This document shows positions 1 through 7,714 of a DNA stretch of 64,000 bases, one piece after another (positions within the stretch are counted from its first letter, which is position 1; the number at the start of each line of letters is the position of its first letter). Both the position numbers and the translations under genes were made by a program. The notes below the pieces were generated by a model, which saw only the letters and a program-made list of their open reading frames with translations, was not told the origin of the DNA and made no database searches. Source of the stretch: JBBECJ01 sp963763325. Lineage in GTDB: Bacteria > Chloroflexota > Chloroflexia > Thermomicrobiales > CFX8. Location: contig CAVXOL010000011.1 of the NCBI GenBank assembly GCA_963763325.1, positions 124,001 to 188,000 of the forward strand. Reading direction: 5' to 3'.

Positions 1-381
1 GGGTCGTATCCGGGGGTGACGGCGGCCGACCCCGTCTGGTCGCCGGATGGGCAGCAGATCGCCTACACGGTGCTGCACGACGCCACGCAGCAGGTGTATG
101 TCAGTGCCGTGGACGGCTCGGACACGCGCAATCTCTCGAACGATCCGGAGCGGGCTGACACCGGGCCGAGTTGGTCACCAGACGGGCGCGAAATCGCCTT
201 CGTGAGCCAGCCGGCGGACGCCTGGCGTGCTGGCGAGGAGCCGGTGATCAGGGACATCCGCGTCATCATGGCTGACGGGACGGATCTGCGGACCGTGGTC
301 GCCGGCGTCCAGGGCGTCCAGTTCGCGCCCTTCGACGAGGAGACGACCGGTCAGCCGAAGTGGCGACCAACGGCGCCCTGA
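1..381 (+). CDS. TolB/WD40-like beta-propeller protein, C-terminal part
   Basis: The reading frame is open from the first base of the window, so only the C-terminal 126 residues or so are present. Two copies of the W-S-P-D-G motif of PD40/TolB-type propeller blades are visible (VWSPDGQQIAY and SWSPDGREIAF), each followed by a blade that ends in a VDG or ADGTD turn. Such proteins are usually periplasmic or extracytoplasmic and bind proteins or ligands. The N-terminus, any signal peptide and any fused catalytic domain lie outside the window, so the exact function cannot be given. Confidence 0.75.
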   Translation, partial: GSYPGVTAADPVWSPDGQQIAYTVLHDATQQVYVSAVDGSDTRNLSNDPERADTGPSWSPDGREIAFVSQPADAWRAGEEPVIRDIRVIMADGTDLRTVVAGVQGVQFAPFDEETTGQPKWRPTAP

Positions 382-778
382 GCGACGCCACGCGATCACC
401 AGACCGGCGTGAGGCGTCCACGTGGCCGCGCACCCTCGGCGGTGCAGCGCTGCAGCGTCTGCGAATCGGGGTTCCCCGTGTCAGCGAGCATGCGGTGCAA
501 CTCGTGGCCGCAGTTGTTCCGACGTGGAGGACAGCCCACGCCTGCCCCGACGCTGCCAGTGGGTGGACTTGGCTCGCTCAACCAGCGGTGAGGCGGCGAC
601 GCGTACGATGCTGACGGCGTCTCCATCGATCGTCAGTTATCCTTGGTAAGGGGGTAGCGGGTACCCCCGTCATGTCCTCCTGGACAGATTCTAAGAGAGT
701 GGTGGGCAACAAGTATCCTTACTCGGCGCTCGGCACGTTCTCCTTCGCACGTAACACGTTCAACTACGTGGAGGCTCC
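382..778. other. Intergenic region upstream of selD
   Basis: About 400 bases with no convincing gene; the short open frames in all six frames look like GC-rich shadows. The only structure I can support is a perfect 7-bp inverted repeat (GGGGGTA/TACCCCC, 650-656 with 662-668, 5-base loop). It could be a terminator for the upstream propeller gene or a leader hairpin for selD. No clear T-run follows it. Confidence 0.4.
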
Positions 779-1828
779 ATGCAATCCCGCGATGAGATTC
801 GGCTGACAACGCTGGCGTCCTGCGCTGGCTGAGCGGCCAAGCTCGCGCCGGGGGCCCTGGCGCAGGTGTTGGCACCGCTCGCACAGCGGAGTGACCCGAA
901 CCTGCTGGTCGGGTTGCAGACAAGCGATGACGCTGCCGTCTATCGGATGTCGGACGATCTGGCGTTGGTCCAGACAGTCGACTTCTTCCCGCCGGTCGTC
1001 GATGACCCCTACCTGTACGGGGCGATTGCGGCTGCCAACTCGCTCTCGGATGTCTTCGCAATGGGTGGCGAGCCGATGTTTGCGCTCAACATCGCCGCCT
1101 GGCCGGACGATCTTCCGCTTGAATACCTGTCCGAGATCTTCCGTGGCGGCGCCGACAAGGCGCAGGAGGCCGGCATCGTCATCGCCGGTGGCCATACCGT
1201 GACCGACGACGAGCCGAAGTACGGGCTGGTCGTCACCGGCAAGATAGACCCGCGACACGTCCTGACAAAGGCCGGTGCGCAGGTTGGTGACCGGCTCTTC
1301 GTGACCAAGCGCTTCGGGACCGGCCTCGTCACGACTGCCATCAAGCAGCAGGCGACGACGCAGGAGGATGCCGACGCGGCCGTCGAGAGCATGTTGCAGC
1401 TCAACGCACAGGCATCGCGTCTTGCGCGGGAGGTCGGTGTTCACGCGTGCACCGACATCACCGGCTTCGGCCTGCTCGGTCACGCGACAGAAGTCGCTGT
1501 CAAGAGTGGTGTCGCGATCGAAATCGACCATGCCGCGATCCCCTGGTTGCCTGGCGTCGCCCGCTACGCAGCCGAGGGGCGCTTTCCTGGCGGGGCGAAC
1601 CGCAACCGTGAGTATTACGAAACCCTGCCTGAAGCCGGCGTGACATTCGCGGACGACGTTGCTCCCGACATTCAGCGGCTGCTGTTCAACCCGGAAACGT
1701 CGGGGGGCCTGCTACTGGCTGTTGCCGCCGATCGCGGCGATGCGCTGCTGGAAGCATTCGCAGCTGCCGGTCACGGTATCTGGGAGATTGGGACGGCGCG
1801 CGACGGCCGTGGCATCGTCGTCGGCTGA
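779..1828 (+). CDS. selD: Selenide, water dikinase SelD, selenocysteine-containing
   Basis: SelD makes selenophosphate from selenide and ATP, the selenium donor for Sec-tRNA and selenouridine. Reading from ATG 779, the N-terminus is MQSRDEIRLTTLASCAG, then an in-frame TGA at 830-832 (codon 18), then AAKLAPGALAQVL, and the frame stays open to 1828 (349 residues counting Sec). The TGA falls at the catalytic Cys/Sec position of the family, in the usual SCAG-U-AAKL context. Downstream, LQTSDDAAVY, DFFPPVVDD, AMGGEP, GGHT and TGFGLLGH match SelD throughout. A naive call starting at 866 loses the active site. The 3' end overlaps rsmA by 20 bases. Sec insertion is inferred; the in-frame TGA is seen. 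Confidence 0.93.
836..873 (+). promoter_or_regulatory. Candidate bacterial SECIS stem-loop in selD
   Basis: Directly after the in-frame TGA, GCCAA (836-840) can pair with TTGGC (869-873), and inside it GCGCC (845-849) pairs with GGCGC (859-863) around a 9-base loop. Bacterial SECIS elements are hairpins within about 40 bases downstream of the UGA, bound by SelB. The position fits; the loop sequence has not been matched to a SelB consensus. Confidence 0.5.
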
Positions 1829-2663
1829 GCGCGAGCCGGGCTGGAAGGCACGGCTGCGCGAACTGGGGCTGACGCCGAGCAAGGCGCTCGGCCAGAACTT
1901 CCTGCACGATCACGCCATTGTCCGCCGGATCGCCGAGAGTGCCGGGATCGGACCGGACGACACCGTCCTCGAAATCGGCCCCGGCCTCGGCATCCTGACC
2001 GAGGAGCTGGCCGCACGCGCCCGGCGAGTCGTTGCCGTCGAGCTGGACGATCGACTGGCCGCATACCTTCCGACCGTCCTGCCGTCCAACGTCGAGCTCG
2101 TTCACGCCGACGCGCTGGAAATCGACGCTCCAGCGCTGGTTGGCCCGGACTATCTCGTCGTCGCCAACCTGCCGTACTCTGTTGGTAATGCGATCGTGCG
2201 CCGGATGCTGGAGGCTGTGCCGCCACCTCGCTCACTGACGATCATGGTCCAACGCGAAGTCGGCGAACGAATCGCCGCGTCACCACCGGAGATGAGCCTG
2301 CTGGCAGTCGGTGTCCAGTTCTACGCGACGCCGAAGATCCTGTTTCGGGTCGGTGGTGGCGCGTTTATTCCGCCCCCGCGCGTCGAGTCCGTCGTCCTGC
2401 GAATCGAGACGCATCCACCGCCGCTGCCGCTGGAGGAGCACGACGCCTTCTTCCGGGTCGTCCACGCCGGGTTCGCTCAGCGCCGTAAACAGCTTGGAAA
2501 CATCCTCTCAACCGGTCTCTTCATTGAACGCAGCGCAATCGCTGACGCGCTATCCCAGGCTGGCATCGCGACGACAGAGCGCGCCGAGCGGTTGACGATC
2601 GCCGACTGGGTGCGTGTCTACAGCGCGTTGCGCGATGCAGGGCATCCGCTGGACGGGCGATAG
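1809..2663 (+). CDS. rsmA: 16S rRNA (adenine(1518)-N(6)/adenine(1519)-N(6))-dimethyltransferase
   Basis: RsmA (KsgA) dimethylates two adjacent adenines in the 3' hairpin of 16S rRNA during 30S maturation, using SAM. The protein (284 aa from GTG 1809) has the typical N-terminal SKALGQNFL motif, the SAM-binding VLEIGPGLGILTEEL, the acidic VAVELDD and the catalytic VANLPY. The C-terminal helical part with FRVVHAGFAQRRKQL is also present. The frame is open further upstream, but GTG 1809 gives the usual short lead before the LGQNFL block. It overlaps the 3' end of selD and is followed 3 bases later by ispE, so the three genes probably form one transcript. Confidence 0.95.
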   Translation: MASSSAEREPGWKARLRELGLTPSKALGQNFLHDHAIVRRIAESAGIGPDDTVLEIGPGLGILTEELAARARRVVAVELDDRLAAYLPTVLPSNVELVHADALEIDAPALVGPDYLVVANLPYSVGNAIVRRMLEAVPPPRSLTIMVQREVGERIAASPPEMSLLAVGVQFYATPKILFRVGGGAFIPPPRVESVVLRIETHPPPLPLEEHDAFFRVVHAGFAQRRKQLGNILSTGLFIERSAIADALSQAGIATTERAERLTIADWVRVYSALRDAGHPLDGR

Positions 2664-2666
2664 GAG

Positions 2667-3554
2667 ATGCGCCGTCTGTTCGCGCTTGCTCCCGCCAAGG
2701 TGAATCTCGGCCTGGAGGTCGTTGGACGCCGCGACGACGGGTATCACGATCTCGTCACGCTGTTCCAGGCGGTCAGCCTCTACGACCTGTTCGTCTGGAC
2801 TGAGACGGGATCGCCGTTCGAATACATCGGCCCTTCCGGTGTCGCGCGGGATGTCGACCTTGCCTGGCGTGCGCTCCAATCCGCCCACGATAGAGCTGGC
2901 TGGACCGGGCGATTGCAGGTCTTCAAACGTATCCCGATGGCAGCCGGACTTGGCGGCGGCTCGACCGACGCCGCGCTGGCGTTGCGGCTGGCCGTCCCGG
3001 ACCTCGACGATGACGAACTGGCACTGCGCAGCGCGGCGCTCGGCGCCGATGTTCCGTTCTTCATCCGTGGCGGGACGGCGCTGGCGACCGGAACCGGCAC
3101 AGAACTAACGCCAGTCGAAACGCGCGAGTGCTGGCTCGTGTTGGTGACACCGCCTCTTGAGATACCTGAGAAGACGAGAGCGTTGTATAGTGGACTTGAG
3201 CCGGGAGACTTCAGTGATGGCGCGAACGTACGCGACATAATGACGAAGCTGCTGTGGGATGCAGTCTTACCCGAGCATCTCCCGAATGCGTTCACTCGCC
3301 AACTCCTCGGGTATCCTGTCATACGATACGCTTACGACAGGCTCAGGCAGGCAGGCGCATCGCTCGTCTCGGTCAGTGGCGCTGGACCGACGGTGTTTGC
3401 CTTGACCGTCAGTCATCCGGAGGCGGCACGCATCGCTGCCAGCTTGGCGGGATTTGAGCCGGAGGTTGGTGCGGTCCATGTCGTCCGGACGCTCGCCGGG
3501 AGGCGCGCGAATCCGGCGATCGACGCGATCGCGAAGGCGCTGCGAGGACGATAG
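2667..3554 (+). CDS. ispE: 4-diphosphocytidyl-2-C-methyl-D-erythritol kinase
   Basis: IspE phosphorylates CDP-methylerythritol in the MEP pathway to isopentenyl diphosphate. The 295-residue GHMP-kinase-family protein has the N-terminal APAKVNLGLEV and DGYHDL motifs, the ATP-binding loop PMAAGLGGGSTDAA and the C-terminal SGAGPTVFAL motif. Its ATG lies 3 bases after the rsmA stop; an rsmA-ispE arrangement is common in bacteria. The same pathway's last enzyme, IspH, lies at 12.7 kb behind the carotenoid genes. Confidence 0.95.
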   Translation: MRRLFALAPAKVNLGLEVVGRRDDGYHDLVTLFQAVSLYDLFVWTETGSPFEYIGPSGVARDVDLAWRALQSAHDRAGWTGRLQVFKRIPMAAGLGGGSTDAALALRLAVPDLDDDELALRSAALGADVPFFIRGGTALATGTGTELTPVETRECWLVLVTPPLEIPEKTRALYSGLEPGDFSDGANVRDIMTKLLWDAVLPEHLPNAFTRQLLGYPVIRYAYDRLRQAGASLVSVSGAGPTVFALTVSHPEAARIAASLAGFEPEVGAVHVVRTLAGRRANPAIDAIAKALRGR

Positions 3555-3584
3555 ATCTAGCCGCGTCGGTGGCAGAGAGGGCCA

Positions 3585-5579
3585 GTGGTGCAGGAAACGG
3601 TCCTGAACGGGCGGTATCGCCTCGGGGAAGTGCTCGGAGAGGGCGGCATGGCCGTCGTCTACCGCGCGCAGGACGTCCTCCTGAACCGGCCGGTCGCCGT
3701 CAAGATCCTCCGCTCGCAATACGCCGCCGACGAGAGCTTTCTGCGCCGCTTCGAGCGTGAGGCACAAGCGGCGGCTGGCTTCTCGCACGCCAACATCGTC
3801 AATGTCTACGATGTCGGCACGGATGGTGACCAGCATTACATCGTCATGGAATACATCCGCGGTCCGAGCCTGAAGGATCTGATCCGACGTCAGGGACCGT
3901 TCTCAGTCGACGGCGCGATCTTCATCATCGGCCAGGTGACCTCGGCGCTCGACTACGCCCATCAGCGCGGACTGATCCATCGTGATATCAAGCCGCAGAA
4001 CATCCTCGTCGATCGCGAGGGTAACGCCAAGGTCGTCGACTTCGGCATCGCCAAAGGGATGCGCGATGTCAATCTGACCGAAGCCGGCACCGGGATGGGG
4101 ACCGTCCACTACGTGTCGCCTGAGCAGGCCCAGGGTGATCCGGCCGGCCCGGCATCGGACCTCTACTCAACCGGAGTCGTCCTGTTCGAGATGCTGACCA
4201 AGCGGCTGCCATTCGAGGCCGATACGCCGGTCGGTGTCGCGATGCAGCACGTCAACACGCCGCCGCCACCGCCGTCGACCTTCAACATGAAGATACCGCC
4301 CGAAGTGGACGCAATCGTCCTGCGCTCACTGGCGAAAGATCCGGGCGAACGCTACCAGAGCGGTGCTGCGCTCTCGAACGCGTTGCGCCATTGGGACATG
4401 CCGCCTCCATCGCACGCGGATCGGCCGGTACAGGCTGCGCCGCAACCGGGCGGCACGACGGCGCTGCCACCTCGCATGCGGACGGCTCCACCCCCTCCGC
4501 CACGCAACCAGCCGCGACCCGACCGCCGGGGACAGTCCGGACCGCCCAGACAGCGCACCGGACAAATGCCGGTCGTGCCGGCCAGCGTCCCACCCGTACG
4601 CGGCGCCAGCCGAGCCGCCTATCCCGCCTATCCGACTGCTCGACCGGTCCCACGCTCGAACCGCGACGACCTCGGCTGCGTCACCTGGCTGATCGGCTCG
4701 GCGATCCTGCTGGGGATCGTCGGTCTGGTCGTGCTGGCTTTCAGGCTCGACCCTGGCGCGTTCGCCAGCGACCCTGACCCGACTGCGACGACCCAGGCGG
4801 CCGTCCCGACGGAAACGACTGCGCCATTTACCGCGACGGCCACGATCCCGCCAGCCGCGCCAACGGCCACGACTGCCCCGCAGCCAACCGCGACCGTGAC
4901 GACCGCACCGGTCGCTCCAACCGCGACCGCGACCGTTCCGGCCGGCAGTGTGCCGAGCTTGACGAACCTGACGCGCCAGCAGGCTGAGAACACGGTCGGC
5001 GACAACTGGGTGCTGAACGTCGTCGAGGAGTTTTCGTCGTCGATCTCGGCTGGGGTCGTCATCAGTCAGGACCCGCCCCCAGGCGAGACGCTCTCGCTTG
5101 GTGGAACGATCACGATCGTCGTCAGCCGTGGGACCGACATCGTGTCGATCCCGGATGTGCGCGGTGAAGATGTCAACGAGGCGACCGATCTGCTTGAATC
5201 GCTTGACTTCGTCGTCGAGACGATCGAGGAGGCAAGCAACAGCGTCTCAGCCGGACTCGTTATCCGCACCGTGCCGGTCACCGAGGCCCCCTCGGGCTCG
5301 GTAGTCACCCTGGTCGTCAGTTCTGGGCCATCGGAGATGGTCGTCGTTCCATATGTGTACGGTGAGGACGTTGACGACGCAGTTGAGATACTTGAAGAGG
5401 CGGGTCTGAACGTCATGCAGGTAACTCCGCTCTCGTGTGAGCGCATCCTGCAGTTCTCGCCCAACTTTGACTGCGACGAGTTCCCGGACGGCGGCGTTGT
5501 GACCAGCACGCTCGCCTGGGAATCCGAGGTTCCAATCGGCTCACCGATCGACATCACCTGGTACGACGACGACTTGTGA
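3585..5579 (+). CDS. Serine/threonine protein kinase with PASTA domains (PknB/PrkC type)
   Basis: This 664-residue protein is a membrane sensor kinase of the PknB/PrkC kind, which respond to cell-wall muropeptides and tune growth and division. Order of parts: a Hanks kinase domain at about 10-270 with the glycine loop GEGGMAVVY, lysine in VAVKIL, HRDIKPQN and DFGIAK; a Pro-rich linker (270-370); one membrane span (about 372-395, IGSAILLGIVGLVVLAF); a Thr/Pro/Ala-rich stalk; then three PASTA repeats, the first starting VPSLTNLT, the second IPDVRGEDV and the third VPYVYGEDV. The third repeat carries two cysteines (SCERI and FDCDEF) that may form a disulfide. The start is GTG 3585, chosen for the GAGAGG sequence 7 bases upstream. 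Confidence 0.93.
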   Translation: MVQETVLNGRYRLGEVLGEGGMAVVYRAQDVLLNRPVAVKILRSQYAADESFLRRFEREAQAAAGFSHANIVNVYDVGTDGDQHYIVMEYIRGPSLKDLIRRQGPFSVDGAIFIIGQVTSALDYAHQRGLIHRDIKPQNILVDREGNAKVVDFGIAKGMRDVNLTEAGTGMGTVHYVSPEQAQGDPAGPASDLYSTGVVLFEMLTKRLPFEADTPVGVAMQHVNTPPPPPSTFNMKIPPEVDAIVLRSLAKDPGERYQSGAALSNALRHWDMPPPSHADRPVQAAPQPGGTTALPPRMRTAPPPPPRNQPRPDRRGQSGPPRQRTGQMPVVPASVPPVRGASRAAYPAYPTARPVPRSNRDDLGCVTWLIGSAILLGIVGLVVLAFRLDPGAFASDPDPTATTQAAVPTETTAPFTATATIPPAAPTATTAPQPTATVTTAPVAPTATATVPAGSVPSLTNLTRQQAENTVGDNWVLNVVEEFSSSISAGVVISQDPPPGETLSLGGTITIVVSRGTDIVSIPDVRGEDVNEATDLLESLDFVVETIEEASNSVSAGLVIRTVPVTEAPSGSVVTLVVSSGPSEMVVVPYVYGEDVDDAVEILEEAGLNVMQVTPLSCERILQFSPNFDCDEFPDGGVVTSTLAWESEVPIGSPIDITWYDDDL

Positions 5580-6340
5580 TCGGGGCGATGGCGCGCCCGT
5601 CGATCCGTCGTCACGAGTGGCTACTGGCCGGAATCACTGCTCTGGTGGTGTTCGTTGTCCCGATGACTGTCATCAGCTGGCTCGACGACCCGCAGCCGGA
5701 GATCCGTGTCCTCGAAACGTCCGGGCGGCTCTCGGCGCTGATCGTCGATGAAGACTCCCGAATCCTGATCGTGAACACCCACGACCGCGAGGCGGCCGGC
5801 GCGTTCCTCGGCCGGATCGCCCAACCGTGGGAGTCTCAGCCGCGGACAATCGTCGCGTCGTCAGACGACGGGGCTGCGATCGGCGTCTGGGAGGCGCTCC
5901 AACGGCTGGAGCCGTCGAGCGTCGTCATCGCCGGCATCCCCGGAGCCGACCCGCTCTGGTCCGCCATTGAAGCCGAATGCACTCGCCGTGAGATCGATCT
6001 TAGGTACGTTGCCGACCGCGCCTTCGTCGCAATGCATCGGCTCAACCTGACCATCTTCGGTTCGTCGTCCGGATCCGAAGCCGGTCGCGGGGTCGTCATT
6101 CGTCGCGGCGGTGTCAGTGTCATCGTTGCATTGGATGCTGTTCCGCCGCCGGTCGAAGGCCAGACGCTTATCTTCAACGGCGATCCTTCTCCCGCAACGC
6201 CCGACCTCGTGATTACCAGCGAAAACAGCCCGCGTACACCACCCCGGCATGAGGTGTTGGTCGATGACCGAAGCGCGACACGATTGGTGATTGATGAGGA
6301 CGCAGTGCGCGTATTTGGAGGGACGTTGCGGTCGCCGTAA
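5576..6340 (+). CDS. Membrane-anchored protein of unknown function, coupled to the PASTA kinase gene
   Basis: I do not recognise the family. The GTG start at 5576 overlaps the kinase stop (GTGA); ATG 5588 is an alternative. Residues 15-35 or so form one membrane span, and the rest (about 215 aa) is predicted outside the membrane. The soluble part has alternating hydrophobic strands (LSALIVDEDSRILIVN, TIVASSDDGAAIGVWEAL, SSVVIAGIPGAD) that recall the metallo-beta-lactamase-like tail of ComEC proteins, but no HxHxDH metal motif is present. The tight coupling suggests a partner of the kinase or of cell-wall sensing; this is inference only. Confidence 0.6.
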   Translation: MIGAMARPSIRRHEWLLAGITALVVFVVPMTVISWLDDPQPEIRVLETSGRLSALIVDEDSRILIVNTHDREAAGAFLGRIAQPWESQPRTIVASSDDGAAIGVWEALQRLEPSSVVIAGIPGADPLWSAIEAECTRREIDLRYVADRAFVAMHRLNLTIFGSSSGSEAGRGVVIRRGGVSVIVALDAVPPPVEGQTLIFNGDPSPATPDLVITSENSPRTPPRHEVLVDDRSATRLVIDEDAVRVFGGTLRSP

Positions 6341-6396
6341 GGCCGAAACAGGATGCGGCCTCGATCAGGAGACAGACATCTCGTGGACTCCGCGTA

Positions 6397-7467
6397 TTAC
6401 CGCAGCGTCCCGCAGTTCGGGCAGATCGAGACACCGGGCGCTAGGACGGCGTGGCAGGTGCGGCAGCGATCGTAGCCCGGCGCGAGATCGGACGCGCGGG
6501 CCGGCGCGGTCTTTGGTGGTTCCGGCTCTGAAACTGGCTCCGGTCTGACCGCCGCAGCTTCGGGCGGCGACGGTTCTTTCACCGGCTCCGGTTCACGAGT
6601 CGGTTGTGGTTGGGCCGGTTTGCGAGCTTCGGCTGGGATGACGATATGCGGGTCGGTGTCGTTGAAGCCGCTACGCGCGTCTTCCACGCTGGTATCGAGC
6701 AGTAGCGGCTCTGGTTCCGCCGTCTGTCGTGGCTCATCGACGATCAGCGGCCGCGTTTCTGCCGCTGCTTGTCGCGGTGCCGCCTCAGGCTCTGCCTTAT
6801 ATGCGCGAGCGTCGCTCTCACGTGGCTGTCCCGGAACTCGTGGTGGTAATGCCGACGTTGGGGCGTTGGCGGTCCGTGCTCGGTCGTAGGCTGGAACAGC
6901 GACGGCCAGTGGTACCTCGTCGTAGCCGTCGTCGAAGATCAGCTCGTAGGCGCGCCGGCCGGAAATAAGGATGTACAGCAGGACCGGCACCGCGATGATG
7001 GCGGTGATCATCAGGATCCAGCCGATCTGGTCGAGCAGGAACTGGGAGACGAACGAGTCGTTCAGCGACTCTTCGTTGGCGTCCGAGAGTAGATAGAGCC
7101 GGACATACTGGAGTGCGAACGAGAGCAGCAACGTCCCGTTCAGTGCGGCAATCGACGCGCCGAGGAGCCTGGCTTCGGTTGAGTGGTAGGCCGGCCCAAG
7201 CGCGGCGCCGATGCCGTAGCCGAGGATGAAGGTCGAAGCCACCAGAAAGCTCATCGCGACGATGAAGGCGCCACTGCCGGCGGTCAGGTCGCTGAATTCG
7301 CTCAGGTCGCGGCCCCATGGACGCGCCCAGAAGTCGGCCAGCAGAATGCCGTACAAAACGCCCAGTGTGACGAACAATTCCTTGACTGGCCCACGCCAGT
7401 AGCCGATCGGCGTGAAGAGCGCGATCAGCAGGATCAACAGGACATCGAGGACGAGGAAGATTGACAT
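6397..7467 (-). CDS. CvpA-like membrane protein with Pro/Glu-rich tail and C-terminal zinc ribbon
   Basis: The N-terminal 170 residues or so hold about four membrane spans in a CvpA-like layout (IFLVLDVLLILLIALF, GYWRGPVKELFVTLGVLYG, then two more pairs). A long charged and Pro-rich stretch follows, with repeated EPEPV/PEPVSEPEPP segments. The last 25 residues form a zinc ribbon, CRTC then CPNC. The start at 7467 was chosen for GGGAG seven bases upstream; a longer frame to 7518 has no ribosome site. CvpA-family proteins are linked to envelope homeostasis and colicin V production, but the ribbon-tail fusion is unusual and its role is unknown. Confidence 0.65.
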   Translation of the reverse strand: MSIFLVLDVLLILLIALFTPIGYWRGPVKELFVTLGVLYGILLADFWARPWGRDLSEFSDLTAGSGAFIVAMSFLVASTFILGYGIGAALGPAYHSTEARLLGASIAALNGTLLLSFALQYVRLYLLSDANEESLNDSFVSQFLLDQIGWILMITAIIAVPVLLYILISGRRAYELIFDDGYDEVPLAVAVPAYDRARTANAPTSALPPRVPGQPRESDARAYKAEPEAAPRQAAAETRPLIVDEPRQTAEPEPLLLDTSVEDARSGFNDTDPHIVIPAEARKPAQPQPTREPEPVKEPSPPEAAAVRPEPVSEPEPPKTAPARASDLAPGYDRCRTCHAVLAPGVSICPNCGTLR

Positions 7468-7714
7468 GAGGCTCCCGCCATATTGCTGCAGAAGTGCTAC
7501 CGCAATGTGCTGCGGCAAGATACTGCCGTACGATGCCGCCGCAAGTTGCTACCGCACAGCGATACCGCAAGGTGGCATTCGCGTACACCTGTCGCCGCTC
7601 GCGACCCCCAGCGAGTGGCACCGGCTGTTCGCAGCGAGTCTAACACGCGCGGCACCGGTGAACGTACACAATGTCCTATGAGTTTGCTGGCCAGTTGATA
7701 CAATCTCTACTGGT

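Noticed and set aside
764..1531. Long open frame on the minus strand opposite selD
   Set aside because: It is a GC-rich shadow with no family features; the plus strand carries the clear SelD protein.
866..1828. selD starting at the first in-frame start after the TGA (866)
   Set aside because: This form would lack the catalytic loop; reading through the TGA gives a full-length, well-matching SelD from ATG 779.
7490..7570. Repeated TGCTACCGCA units upstream of the CvpA-like gene, considered as a CRISPR-like or operator array
   Set aside because: Only two exact 10-base copies and irregular spacing; too little for an array.
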